A DNA stretch of 64,000 nt from Cristatella mucedo (taxonomy: Eukaryota; Bryozoa; Phylactolaemata; Cristatellidae): contig WPIO01000339.1 in NCBI GenBank assembly GCA_009760855.2, forward strand, positions 16,488-80,487, written 5' to 3'. Positions 49,051 through 60,863 of this stretch are shown piece by piece; within the stretch, counting starts at the first letter, position 1; the number at the start of each line of letters is the position of its first letter. A model generated the notes under the pieces. It was not told the DNA's origin, did not search any database, and worked only from the letters and a program-made list of their open reading frames with translations. Made by a program: the position numbers and the translations under genes.

Positions 49051-49635
49051 GCCACATATCATCACCTGAATTTAAGACGTTAAATGGGTTTCGTTAGCCC
49101 AGCCAAGAACGTGTTGCACTAGTTTCGCTTACATTGAACCGGGTAGATATTTAAATTAATAGCAAGCCAACAAGAAGCGTTTTGGTTGTAACTATTGAAA
49201 TTAAAGGGAAATCACTGAATGCGACAGCTATTTGTTTAAAAGCAAGTGATCTGCTCATCAGTAGACACGAATCTCGATCGACTAACTTTTACTTTTTGTG
49301 GGACCACAGTGGCTATCCAAACGTTCTCAGAAGTTGCTTTTTAGTTCGCGGCCGGGATCTGGAAAGCATCCAGCCCACTCAGCAGCTCTTCGTAACAGGA
49401 ATGAGCCCTCGAGTGACCTGACTGGCTATAGCTGGTTTATCTGGTGATCTTCATCACCGTCGTCATCATCATTGGAGACCACGAGCCCCACGACGACAAA
49501 AGCATGAAGGCAGCTAGCCGAGAGTTCCTAAACAACGCCTAGGGCTACGACTGTAATCAGTGACGAATTTAGCGATGGAACACCTGTAGTGCGTTCATGC
49601 AGATTACTCTTCGGTCACCTTCCTTGAATCTCAAA

Positions 49636-50759
49636 CTGCACGCTCATGCAAATGCGACCGCTGTGGTATTTGTTGAGCCGATCCTTCCTTTTCTCACCAC
49701 GGTGGACCTACTGCCGGCCGCTGCTACACTGCTTCAGCTCGGTGGGTCTGTCTAGGCAGTCTAAAAGTGCTAGGCCGTGATCTCGTTGAGTACCCCCTTT
49801 TGTTTTTTTTGTGTGCCGGGAAACTGACTTGCTAAGCGAAAAAATGCCTACCTCCTTTCACTATGGTCGTTTCCCGGCTAGATTTTGGACATCGTAATAA
49901 TGCTGACCGAACAAATTAGATAGTCTACTTTTCCTTATGTTTTAAATCCAAGATTGCAGTCATTAGTAGGTGGCCTCGTGATCGTGGATCACTGTTATGT
50001 TGTCATGCCACCAAGCTACTGTCGTGCAGCTATAATCTGTTTCAAGTTATGCCACCTTTGCAACGACTTCTGTCCTGCATCTGCTGCTACCATTCCTGTT
50101 GGCTCAGTTTGCAGAGGCTATATTTGTTCTATTACCTGCAAATAGTGAGGACAGGATAAGTGCAATGTAGGAACCTTGACATTTTGAAGGCGACAGAAAC
50201 TATTGTCAGGTCGGCAAATAAACGGACATACGGATGGCTGTATCGCCGGTCTGAGCACTTTTTCTTTTTCGCAGGTTATCCAAACACTTGTGTAGTCCCC
50301 ACCATTGAAATCCAGGCTTCTAGCGTTATCTAGGGTAAACTAAAACTGTGGGTGTGACGGTAAATACTCAGCCGTACAACTGGCAAACTTTTGCTGAGAT
50401 CTTCTTTCTGTGGCAGCTCGTTAGCACCAGGTAGACGATAAGCATAAATGGGCTTCCCTTATGTCCCTTTCTAGCCTAGAAACCGTAAACAGAAGTTAAA
50501 GTGTGCTTCTGGATCACGGCAAAACGGCTACAACTATAAGCCGGGTTCAAACCAGAAAAGAGTGCTATTGTTCCGTCGACAATCAGGCAGCGATTGGGCA
50601 AATGCGAGTGGTTCCGAAACTCTGACATTCAATTATTGACTGTATGTCGCTCTTCGGATAGAATAATTCTATGCAACTCTCTGCTGCTGCCAAAATGATG
50701 GTCACTGCTATCGCTTGTCGGCTCCGATCAATGAGCCGTGGCTACCATACATTCCTGCC
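49636..50759 (+). repeat. R2 dispersed repeat, unit B, unduplicated part
   Basis: This aligns with 32,165-33,235: 'gtatttgttgagccgatcct', 'ggtggacctactgccggc', 'cctcgtgatcgtggatcact', 'aaatagtgaggacaggataa', 'ttctagcgttatctagggta'. The minus strand at about 50,190-50,350 carries the LDNARSLDFN...TCEKEKVLRPA frame without a stop. It continues directly into the duplicated block. Confidence 0.68.
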
Positions 50760-51279
50760 AGGATCGGTCGTATGACGACGATCACTCTGCTATGCAGGCA
50801 TCTTCTGGTTTGTGGCTGGCTGAGAGGCTGCAGTCGCTCAGGCTGATGTGGATGCTGCTGTGGCATTTGCTGCTCTGCTTCCTTTACGTCTAATAAGGGC
50901 TCTCATTCAACAGTGACTGCTGCTGTAATTTTGAATCACAATTTTAATTCTTCACTACAGTGTCAATACAGCCGGATGCTTTTGTACAGCTGCAGTTCAA
51001 TCGGTTGCTCCAGCAGTGCAGAGGTGCACGGCCATGTGCAGTCTGAGTGTCCTTATTTCTCAGCGACTCTTCTGCCGGGATACTGTGATTTTTCTAAGCA
51101 GAAAGTTCCCTGCTTCTGTTCAGATTTGTTCTTTCACGGCCTGCGTTTAACTGTTTTAATACTAATTAGCATGCCTATTTAAAAGCATCGTTTCATTTAG
51201 CTTCTGATTCTGGGATGTTAGAAGCCATTACTGGGCCCCTGTAATAACGGATACTTCACGTTTATTTAGCAGCAGTCTG

Positions 51280-51486
51280 TTGTTGTGCTGGAATTTCTCT
51301 TGCAGGTGGTGTGTATTTGGCAACGAGTCTTCTGCGACACCTGCTGTTGCTTTTGCAGCTGTTTTAAAGGCTCCGTTAGCTTTATCACCTGATAATGCTG
51401 CTGTGGCTAATGTCACCGTGTCTGCAATAAATGCATGTGCAGAATTTGCTGCTTCATCGTTTGGAGAAAATACCCTAAGAGGATGA
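51280..51486 (+). pseudogene. R2 alanine-rich segment type 2, duplication copy 1
   Basis: The frame reads SSATPAVAFAAVLKAPLAL, SPDNAAVANVTVSAINA and CAEFAASSFGE. It matches 33,580-33,852 at most positions; differences such as I to V and VDAST to INACA are conservative or neutral. A type 1 segment lies at 50,830-51,182, about 0.5 kb upstream. Function unknown. Confidence 0.4.
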
Positions 51487-52929
51487 AGTTGTTATCACAA
51501 AAAGTGGCTGAATCGTTGAAATTGCATACTCTCGATGACACCACCACTGACTGAGAAAGATATTTTGGTCTCAAGAGTTCACCTAGAGACCTCAATGGAG
51601 AACTAAAACATCCTTCCAGTGTCATTCACTGACTGGCATTGCTTCTCTTAAGTCATGTTTGTCCTATCTAATTCGCATTTCCTTGTCGTCTGATTCACGT
51701 GCACCTGAAAGGTTGTGCTCTAGCTAAGGAGGAATACTATTTTAGGCGGTTCTTGATGAAAGTCGATTGATTTCAAAAGCATATCACACTTCTAGCAAGC
51801 TAGTTGGACAGACGACAAATAATCAGCTCTCTTCTGATGGTAGCAGCGAGCTTTATGTTGTTTGCTGAAGGCATATAATGTCTTGTCTCGAATGTAGATG
51901 CCTCTGCATGGTCAGGAGTCCTTCCTCCATGTGTCATGCTAGCTGCTGCCGCCTTCGTCAGCTTGTCGTTCGTCGACGAAGTGCTGACTGCTTCTGCTTC
52001 TCTGCCTGACTCGTCATGTCCGAGCGGCTCTGTTCGGTGGCAAGGGTAATCTCGAAGCCGCACCCTCGCTTTCCTGCACGGAGCTGCTGCATTGACCACC
52101 CCTGCTTGCGGTTGTAATGCTTGCTCCTCAAGCGACTAGCCGTCGTGCAACCAAGCGAAGGGAGAAGCATGCAGAAGCGAGTTCATCAGCAAGGCTGGTT
52201 CGTAAGCTGATGAGGCAGTCTCCGGTAGACCCTGCCTTTGGAGACGTGTGGTGAAAGCAGAATTTGAGGCAAAAATCCGACGGAGCGTACGGTGTCCTGT
52301 AATACCAGGTTGTAGTTTGTTTCTAAATACTATACCGAAAGTTTGTCATGCAGTTATTTGGGAGCGTTTGATGTATCTTTCAAAGAGTTGAGCTCGTAGA
52401 TCGGATTCAAGCTTATTCTACCACTTTTCATCGTTCAGATGGCATCATCTTCTATAAAGCTTCAAGGAATGCCACATCAAGTCTCAGCGCTGCATGCACA
52501 CCTACTGTAACCTTGAGCCTGCTTAATGGTCTTTTTAAAGCCTGTAGTAAAGGGCAGCCATTTATAGGGTTAACTGAATCTTGAAGTAATAAACCCTAAG
52601 ATCAAGCTACTGGAGTTCTAGGTCAAGGTTCGTGGGTCAAGCAGGGAAGCTGAAGGATAACGTACTGGCATCATCGACCTAATCTCGGCCCACTACTAAT
52701 GAGTAGGCCCTACTGATGATGAGCCCTCCCAAGTTGCTTGGCATTACATTCACAGTGGCCAGGAAACGCTTGTCAACACCCTTTTATGACAATGTTGATG
52801 CCTCGAGTCATCTGCATCTGGAGAGTTTTCTTTGAGAGATTCACGTCTTGCTTTCTTTTGTGTCTGGCTGAGAGGCTACGTGTTGTCTAACCGTTGTATG
52901 CGGTACGTTATATGCCGGCGCCTCTGACG

Positions 52930-54091
52930 TTATATAGCGGCACCAGATGCTGCTAGGAACTTGAGGAAAAGCAGCAGGCGAGCCTACTCGTTTTATAGAC
53001 TTGCTTCATCCGGTGCGATTTGTTAAAAAGAGCTTCTTGACTGCAAAGTATTATGTAACGTACTTCTCTGGACAAGAGATAGCCTTATGGGTAAGGGCAT
53101 TCCCGGTGCCGAACCGAAGCCGAAAGGGTTCTGTAACTTATCGAGCGTTGCTGGCTTCTTGCCACAGTTACAAAATAGTCCCTAAAGAAGTGTTTTCTGA
53201 GAGCTTTCTGGGCAGACCTCCGATATAGTTCAGCCTGCGTGTCCTGCCCGAAACTCCAGGGAGGCAGGCATTATATAGGTACCTTAGTGATTTCCTAGCA
53301 GTGGAACCTAAAGTGTTCAGCTGCATTACTATATAGGCTTACAGGTTAGTGTGGTGCTTTTAAGGCATGTGCGAGCCATCGCAAGGCCGGTTGGCTTGCT
53401 GCAAAGACAAGCTGACATTTTCCCCATTTCTAAATGTTTTCACTTGCAAAAGCTAACTGTACTTGCATGCTGACCCTATGCATGGCATGCCTAACCGTGT
53501 TATTCTTGTTGTTTGTTGAGTATGCTCCCATCCACTCATTCAATTTGGCTCCCGTTGCAAGTGTAGTGTATGTAGTCAGAGATTGAGTTCTCTGAGGGCG
53601 CTACATGAAAAATATATTATCAATAACATTAGGATTACCAGGAAAGAAGATCACTCTAATTAGACACAGGCTGAGTATCGCATTGCATTTGCTCGATTAG
53701 GCTCAATGTGCTTCCAGCCATCAAAGCAAGACACGTGCTGGTGGCCGTCACATTTGCAGCCCGAGTTTCACTCTATTCAGAACCGTATGCTATATAAGTA
53801 CTTGCACGTGGGAAAATCTAGCAGCTTGGCCAGCCACGCGGATCGACCTGGCTGGATTGCATTACTGCAGCTTATTCTGGAAACACAAATAACCTATTTT
53901 AGTTCAAGCTTTTCAGCTTAAGCCGACAATTTCTAGCTTAGTCCTCTCTGCTTGTGCTAAAATTGTTCCCATGTGCTGCTGCTTCAGGAAAGGCTGAGGT
54001 GCTTGAGTGAATCATTGCAGGCAGAGGCTTTAACTTTCAGTCTTCAACTATTCAAAGTGACTGAATAACTGTGACGATGTTTTCGAAGAAA
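52930..54091 (+). repeat. R1 segments, duplication copy 1
   Basis: 52,950-53,200 matches 20,600-20,800 (CTACTCGTTTTA, 'gatagccttat', 'gccgaaaggg'). 53,375-53,626 matches 22,200-22,463, ending in a LINE-like tail (TTGAGTTCTCTGAGGGCG). 53,627-54,085 restarts the R1 monomer and matches 22,464-22,690 and then 21,700-21,930. LINE-A interrupts it at 54,092. Confidence 0.68.
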
Positions 54092-54725
54092 TCGGCAGCT
54101 TGGCTTGTCTGTCGTGAGCGTCGCTGTTGCCACATTACTTCACTTCTCACCGACCTGCACTGGCTACCAGTCAAGCAACGGATTGACTTCAAGGTTTTGT
54201 CGCTCACTTTTAGGTCACTACATTCTATGGCTCCAGTCTATCTGTCAGATACACTACCCCATCAGGCCAAGCATCGTACCACCTGCTTTTCGGAATCCAA
54301 CAGTCTACAAATACCTCGTACAAACCTTAAATCCATTGGAGACCGTGCATTTAGTTCTTATGCTCCCAAAGCCTGGAACTCCCTCCCGACCTGCGTCAGA
54401 ACATCCCCTGACCTGACAACATTTAAAAGGAACCTAAAAACACACCTATTTAGGACAGCATTTAGTGGGTCTCTGTGATTCGTCCTTGATGTGCTTATGA
54501 GTGCTGACAATGTGCATGCTGCCACTAACCACATTTGAATGCTGACCCTGTGCATGTCACCCCTAACCATATTATTCATTTCGTTTGTTTTTTCAAGCAT
54601 GATTTTACTTACCATTCAATTGCATTTCACTTTACAGCAAATGTAAAGCGCCTAGAGAGAGAGAGATTAAGTTCTCTGAGGGCGCTTTATCAAGCGAATT
54701 ATTATTATTACTATTATTATTATTA
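54092..54725 (+). mobile_element. LINE-A 3' fragment inserted in R1 (copy 1)
   Basis: The frame runs from about 54,098 to the stop at 54,478: AAWLVCRERRCCHITSLLTD, then [20 protein letters not shown] and LKTHLFRTAFSGSL. A 3' UTR follows with the GAGGGCGCTTTATCAAGCG core and (ATT)n at 54,699-54,725. AAGAAA occurs immediately before (54,086-54,091) and after (54,726-54,731) and is a plausible short target-site duplication. R1 continues on the far side, so this is a nested insertion. Confidence 0.9.
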
Positions 54726-55170
54726 AAGAAAAGTAACGAATAAACAAGCAAGGTTTCGGTACCACTGGGGTACAGGAGTTGGTGCAGCCCAGCTTTCAGC
54801 CAGACCGAATCCCAGCTTGTGAACAATGGATAGGCGTTGAATTCAATTGCCAGGTGAAAGTGGCCAGCCTTTACTTATGAGTGCCTAAGTGCTTGGCTGG
54901 TGGTTAAAGCTCAAGTGGTTTGCTGGATTATTATGTCCATGTACACGCTGGTGCTGTGCATTTTAGCAAGCGACTGGAAGGCCGGCTAGCATTCACAGGC
55001 TTCCAACCCAATTTTTGAATTTTTTTCAGTTGCAGAAGCTGAGAGTACTTGCATGGTGACCCTGTTGACGTTGTGCCAGGCCATGTCTTTTGTGTTATTT
55101 ATTTTAGCTGATCATTCTATCTTGATAATCTTCGAGCTAATTATTCGATCTTGTTTCCGTTGCAAATGCT
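54726..55170 (+). repeat. R1 continuation after LINE-A (copy 1)
   Basis: 'aacaagcaaggtttcggtac', 'gcagcccagctttcagcc', 'ttgaattcaattgccaggtg', 'gcaagcgactggaaggccgg' match R1 at 21,965-22,390. Homology pauses at TTGCAAATGC, where R3 is inserted, and resumes at 56,383. Confidence 0.68.
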
Positions 55171-55179
55171 AAGTTTTAA

Positions 55180-55219
55180 CGCCGAAGGCTCGGCGGGTAA
55201 GCTTGACCTGCCGCTTACC
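55180..55219. repeat. two consecutive hairpins near the R3 5' end
   Basis: CGCCGA-AGGC-TCGGCG (6-bp stem, 4-base loop, 55,180-55,195) is followed without gap by GGTAAGC-10 bases-GCTTACC (7-bp stem, 55,196-55,219). Both stems are perfect. CCTAGCG then occurs twice at 55,218-55,224 and 55,231-55,237. The same structures lie at 60,873-60,912. Confidence 0.9.
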
Positions 55220-55470
55220 TAGCGGTGTAACCTAGCGCCTACTGCCGTTCGGTGAGTTCCTTTGCACAATAAGCTGGCCGCCACAAAACGAGCCTTTCTG
55301 TCGGTGACCTGCTTATCGTTACCAGAGGGCGTCATGAGTTCGCGGCGTTAATTAGATAGCGAGACACACGAATTGGGATTTTACTGAACTTTATTCGCAA
55401 GCGCACAAAATCGCTGTGCGTCTAGTTTAGCCTTATCTCCACACTCCTCGCACGTTCTCAACAGCACTAA

Positions 55471-55680
55471 CACTCTTGCCGATGGAATACTTCTCCACAC
55501 TGAGCACGAACCAGAGCCTAAACCCTAACCGGAGAACTAGAACTCGGTTTCAACCAGTGCGGCAGGAATACTCCACACACGCCACCTCAAGCACTCTTGC
55601 AGAGGGAACACTTCTCCACACAGAGTGCGAACCGGAGCCTATACCCTAACCGGAGAACTAGAGCTCCACACGTTCCAACT
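55471..55680 (+). repeat. internal tandem repeat of R3, 121-bp period
   Basis: CACTCTTGC begins at 55,471 and again at 55,592. Both units contain ACTTCTCCACAC and a GGAGAACTAGA stretch after CCCTAACC. The second unit is truncated relative to the first. Confidence 0.85.
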
Positions 55681-56382
55681 ACGTCCAGCTCCCACCGGCC
55701 AATCCCTATGCCGAGACCGCGTGCTAGCTCGAGCACACAAAACACAAAAGTAACACAAAATGCCAGCTCGAGCGCGATACGACCGTATTCGGTGGAGTCC
55801 ACTGAATCATCCTAGCCCAGTCTTGTCCTGTTCCGTCCATCGTCGGCGGACAGCCAGCCCTCCTCCCTCGCTTTCAGAAAAAAACGAGTTCCGACGGCGT
55901 CGAAGCACGGAGCCGGACCAAAGACAGACGACAAAAAAACCATAGACAAAAGACCAAGAGTGAGCGTCGCTCGACTCTTAAATACCAAGCTGAGACAATG
56001 AGGCAAGAGCTTAGTGGTATTGGGCCCGACAACGTGGCTCATTACGGTAAGGAACAAATACCGGTACTAGGCCACTGCAATGTCCCCTCTGTTCTGCTTG
56101 AATGGCGAATGGGTTCCAGACGATTCTTTCGGACAGAGTGGTGGCGGAGGTTGACAGGCCAGCCAACATCTATCAGCAGCTTCCGTGGGTATCGGACTAA
56201 TTCTAAGGCCGAATCGCCACCGCTCGTCTCAGAGCTTCCTGGCTTGCTCTTAAGAGCTTCCTCTCTAACCGCACTGAGGCTCCTCTCTGGCTCACTGCTC
56301 CAGGACAACGGAGTTCTAGCCTGCCTCCGAAAAGCACTTGTTCGCACATAAAGTCAGCCAAGGCCAGCAGGGCGCTATAAAG

Positions 56383-56465
56383 TAGTGTGCTTTTAGAAAT
56401 AAATTGAATTAACTGAGGGTGCTATAGCAAATTTATTGTTACTAATATTTAGATTACCAATTAAG
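56383..56465 (+). repeat. R1 tail resumed after R3 (copy 1)
   Basis: 'agaaataaattgaattaact' followed by GAGGGTGCTATAGC and AT-rich DNA is the R1 LINE-like tail, diverged from 22,400-22,463. It ends at the tandem-duplication junction. Confidence 0.65.
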
Positions 56466-56986
56466 AGGATCGGTCGTATGACGACGATCACTCTGCTAGG
56501 CAGGCATCTTCTGGTTTGTGGCTGGCTGAGAGGCTGCAGTCGCTCAGGCTGATGTGGATGCTGCTGTGGCATTTGCTGCTCTGCTTCCTTTACGTCTAAT
56601 AAGGGCTCTCATTCAACAGTGACTGCTGCTGTAATTTTGAATCACAATTTTTAATTCTTCACTACAGTGTCAATACAGCCGGATGCTTTTGTACAGCTGC
56701 AGTTCAATCGGTTGCTCCAGCAGTGCAGAGGTGCACGGCCATGTGCAGTCTGAGTGTCCTTATTTCTCAGCGACTCTTCTGCCGGGATACTGTGATTTTT
56801 CTAAGCAGAAAGTTCCCTGCTTCTGTTCAGATTTGTTCTTTCACGGCCTGCGTTTAACTGTTTTAATACTAATTAGCATGCCTATTTAAAAGCATCGTTT
56901 CATTTAGCTTCTGATTCTGGGATGTTAGAAGCCATTACTGGGCCCCTGTAATAACGGATACTTCACGTTTATTTAGCAGCAGTCTG

Positions 56987-57193
56987 TTGTTGTGCTGGAA
57001 TTTCTCTTGCAGGTGGTGTGTATTTGGCAACGAGTCTTCTGCGACACCTGCTGTTGCTTTTGCAGCTGTTTTAAAGGCTCCGTTAGCTTTATCACCTGAT
57101 AATGCTGCTGTGGCTAATGTCACCGTGTCTGCAATAAATGCATGTGCAGAATTTGCTGCTTCATCGTTTGGAGAAAATACCCTAAGAGGATGA
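56987..57193 (+). pseudogene. R2 alanine-rich segment type 2, duplication copy 2
   Basis: The peptide frame is the same as at 51,280-51,486 with no change. It is present only because the block was duplicated, so it is not independent evidence for conservation. Confidence 0.4.
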
Positions 57194-58621
57194 AGTTGTT
57201 ATCACAAAAAGTGGCTGAATCGTTGAAATTGCATACTCTCGATGACACCACCACTGACTGAGAAAGATATTTTGGTCTCAAGAGTTCACCTAGAGACCTC
57301 AATGGAGAACTAAAACATCCTTCCAGTGTCATTCACTGACTGGCATTGCTTCTCTTAAGTCATGTTTGTCCTATCTAATTCGCATTTCCTTGTCGTCTGA
57401 TTCACGTGCACCTGAAAGGTTGTGCTCTAGCTAAGGAGGAATACTATTTTAGGCGGTTCTTGATGAAAGTCGATTGATTTCAAAAGCATATCACACTTCT
57501 AGCAAGCTAGTTGGACAGACGACAAATAATCAGCTCTCTTCTGATGGTAGCAGCGAGCTTTATGTTGTTTGCTGAAGGCATATAATGTCTTGTCTCGAAT
57601 GTAGATGCCTCTGCATGGTCAGGAGTCCTTCCTCCATGTGTCATGCTAGCTGCTGCCGCCTTCGTCAGCTTGTCGTTCGTCGACGAAGTGCTGACTGCTT
57701 CTGCTTCTCTGCCTGACTCGTCATGTCCGAGCGGCTCTGTTCGGTGGCAAGGGTAATCTCGAAGCCGCACCCTCGCTTTCCTGCACGGAGCTGCTGCATT
57801 GACCACCCCTGCTTGCGGTTGTAATGCTTGCTCCTCAAGCGACTAGCCGTCGTGCAACCAAGCGAAGGGAGAAGCATGCAGAAGCGAGTTCATCAGCAAG
57901 GCTGGTTCGTAAGCTGATGAGGCAGTCTCCGGTAGACCCTGCCTTTGGAGACGTGTGGTGAAAGCAGAATTTGAGGCAAAAATCCGACGGAGCGTACGGT
58001 GTCCTGTAATACCAGGTTGTAGTTTGTTTCTAAATACTATACCGAAAGTTTGTCATGCAGTTATTTGGGAGCGTTTGATGTATCTTTCAAAGAGTTGAGC
58101 TCGTAGATCGGATTCAAGCTTATTCTACCACTTTTCATCGTTCAGATGGCATCATCTTCTATAAAGCTTCAAGGAATGCCACATCAAGTCTCAGCGCTGC
58201 ATGCACACCTACTGTAACCTTGAGCCTGCTTAATGGTCTTTTTAAAGCCTGTAGTAAAGGGCAGCCATTTATAGGGTTAACTGAATCTTGAAGTAATAAA
58301 CCCTAAGATCAAGCTACTGGAGTTCTAGGTCAAGGTTCGTGGGTCAAGCAGGGAAGCTGAAGGATCATCGACCTAATCTCGGCCCACTACTAATGAGTAG
58401 GCCCTACTGATGATGAGCCCTCCCAAGTTGCTTGGCATTACATTCACAGTGGCCAGGAAACGCTTGTCAACACCCTTTTATGACAATGTTGATGCCTCGA
58501 GTCATCTGCATCTGGAGAGTTTTCTTTGAGAGATTCACGTCTTGCTTTCTTTTGTGTCTGGCTGAGAGGCTACGTGTTGTCTAACCGTTGTATGCGGTAC
58601 GTTATATGCCGGCGCCTCTGA

Positions 58622-59782
58622 CGTTATATAGCGGCACCAGATGCTGCTAGGAACTTGAGGAAAAGCAGCAGGCGAGCCTACTCGTTTTATAGACTTGCTT
58701 CATCCGGTGCGATTTGTTAAAAAGAGCTTCTTGACTGCAAAGTATTATGTAACGTACTTCTCTGGACAAGAGATAGCCTTATGGGTAAGGGCATTCCCGG
58801 TGCCGAACCGAAGCCGAAAGGGTTTTGTAACTTATCGAGCGTTGCTGGCTTCTTGCCACAGTTACAAAATAGTCCCTAAAGAAGTGTTTTTCTGAGAGCT
58901 TTCTGGGCAGACCTCCGATATAGTTCAGCCTGCGTGTCCTGCCCGAAACTCCAGGGAGGCAGGCATTATATAGGTACCTTAGTGATTTCCTAGCAGTGGA
59001 ACCTAAAGTGTTCAGCTGCATTACTATATAGGCTTACAGGTTAGTGTGGTGCTTTTAAGGCATGTGCGAGCCATCGCAAGGCCGGTTGGCTTGCTGCAAA
59101 GACAAGCTGACATTTTCCCCATTTCTAAATGTTTTCACTTGCAAAAGCTAACTGTACTTGCATGCTGACCCTATGCATGGCATGCCTAACCGTGTTATTC
59201 TTGTTGTTTGTTGAGTATGCTCCCATCCACTCATTCAATTTGGCTCCCGTTGCAAGTGTAGTGTATGTAGTCAGAGATTGAGTTCTCTGAGGGCGCTACA
59301 TGAAATATATTATCAATAACATTAGGATTACCAGGAAAGAAGATCACTCTAATTAGACACAGGCTGAGTATCGCATTGCATTTGCTCGATTAGGCTCAAT
59401 GTGCTTCCAGCCATCAAAGCAAGACACGTGCTGGTGGCCGTCACATTTGCAGCCCGAGTTTCACTCTATTCAGAACCGTATGCTATAAGTACTTGCACGT
59501 GGGAAAATCTAGCAGCTTGGCCAGCCACGCGGATCGACCTGGCTGGATTGCATTACTGCAGCTTATTCTGGAAACACAAATAACCTATTTTAGTTCAAGC
59601 TTTTCAGCTTAAGCCGACAATTTCTAGCTTAGTCCTCTCTGCTTGTGCTAAAATTGTTCCCATGTGCTGCTGCTTCAGGAAAGGCTGAGGTGCTTGAGTG
59701 AATCATTGCAGGCAGAGGCTTTAACTTTCAGTCTTCAACTATTCAAAGTGACTGAATAACTGTGACGATGTTTTCGAAGAAA
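58622..59782 (+). repeat. R1 segments, duplication copy 2
   Basis: Counterpart of 52,930-54,091 with small indels (extra T, loss of AA and TA). The frame at 58,695-58,895 ends earlier than its copy 1 counterpart because of the extra T. That is consistent with the absence of coding constraint. Confidence 0.68.
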
Positions 59783-60416
59783 TCGGCAGCTTGGCTTGTC
59801 TGTCGTGAGCGTCGCTGTTGCCACATTACTTCACTTCTCACCGACCTGCACTGGCTACCAGTCAAGCAACGGATTGACTTCAAGGTTTTGTCGCTCACTT
59901 TTAGGTCACTACATTCTATGGCTCCAGTCTATCTGTCAGATACACTACCCCATCAGGCCAAGCATCGTACCACCTGCTTTTCGGAATCCAACAGTCTACA
60001 AATACCTCGTACAAACCTTAAATCCATTGGAGACCGTGCATTTAGTTCTTATGCTCCCAAAGCCTGGAACTCCCTCCCGACCTGCGTCAGAACATCCCCT
60101 GACCTGACAACATTTAAAAGGAACCTAAAAACACACCTATTTAGGACAGCATTTAGTGGGTCTCTGTGATTCGTCCTTGATGTGCTTATGAGTGCTGACA
60201 ATGTGCATGCTGCCACTAACCACATTTGAATGCTGACCCTGTGCATGTCACCCCTAACCATATTATTCATTTCGTTTGTTTTTTCAAGCATGATTTTACT
60301 TACCATTCAATTGCATTTCACTTTACAGCAAATGTAAAGCGCCTAGAGAGAGAGAGATTAAGTTCTCTGAGGGCGCTTTATCAAGCGAATTATTATTATT
60401 ACTATTATTATTATTA
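59783..60416 (+). mobile_element. LINE-A 3' fragment in duplication copy 2
   Basis: Identical in protein to 54,092-54,725, with the same AAGAAA flanks. The insertion therefore predates the tandem duplication. The extra A just after the tail is the only difference nearby. Confidence 0.9.
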
Positions 60417-60863
60417 AAGAAAAAGTAACGAATAAACAAGCAAGGTTTCGGTACCACTGGGGTACAGGAGTTGGTGCAGCCCAGCTTTCAGCCAGACCGA
60501 ATCCCAGCTTGTGAACAATGGATAGGCGTTGAATTCAATTGCCAGGTGAAAGTGGCCAGCCTTTACTTATGAGTGCCTAAGTGCTTGGCTGGTGGTTAAA
60601 GCTCAAGTGGTTTGCTGGATTATTATGTCCATGTACACGCTGGTGCTGTGCATTTTAGCAAGCGACTGGAAGGCCGGCTAGCATTCACAGGCTTCCAACC
60701 CAATTTTTGAATTTTTTTCAGTTGCAGAAGCTGAGAGTACTTGCATGGTGACCCTGTTGACGTTGTGCCAGGCCATGTCTTTTGTGTTATTTATTTTAGC
60801 TGATCATTCTATCTTGATAATCTTCGAGCTAATTATTCGATCTTGTTTTCCGTTGCAAATGCT
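60417..60863 (+). repeat. R1 continuation after LINE-A (copy 2)
   Basis: Counterpart of 54,726-55,170, with one extra A and one extra T in homopolymers. Confidence 0.68.

Larger units (their letters stand above)
44873..49635. other. 4.8-kb unassigned interval
   Basis: No recognised gene. The longest frame not explained by repeats is 186 codons at 45,852-46,412 on the plus strand; its composition and lack of motif do not support a gene, and no repeat copy exists for comparison. An approximately 82-bp direct repeat occurs at 46,760-46,841 and 47,693-47,774. A small reversed LINE-B-like piece lies at 48,996-49,050 (TCTTTTAGCAAGGGAGACAC). Confidence 0.4.
55171..56382 (+). mobile_element. R3, candidate non-autonomous DNA transposon (copy 1)
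   Basis: About 1.2 kb interrupting the R1 tail between TTGCAAATGC and TAGTGTGC. The insertion starts TAAGTTTTAACGCC and ends GGCGCTATAAAG. The termini are imperfect inverted repeats (8 of 12 positions) and the flanks are consistent with a TA target duplication. Near the 5' end are two adjacent perfect hairpins (55,180-55,219) and a CCTAGCG direct pair. An internal 121-bp tandem repeat spans 55,471-55,680. Frames of 72-117 codons are present but no transposase motif is recognisable. A third copy at 100-490 shows it is dispersed. An LTR fragment is an alternative. Confidence 0.5.
50760..56465 (+). repeat. 5.7-kb direct tandem duplication, copy 1
   Basis: This block is repeated head-to-tail at 56,466-62,154. 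By eye the two copies differ by about four substitutions and eight or nine indels. The junction AGG at 56,466-56,468 is shared by the left flank (CCAGG at 50,758-50,762) and the right flank (AGAGG at 62,150-62,154). The block holds R2 (to about 52,925), R1 (to 54,091), LINE-A, R1 again, R3, and the R1 tail. Confidence 0.97.

Noticed and set aside
55998-56351. 117-codon frame in R3, nearly unchanged in the duplicate at 61,691-62,044
   Set aside because: The similarity is due to the recent duplication. The diverged third copy near the window start does not keep the frame, so there is no evidence of coding constraint.
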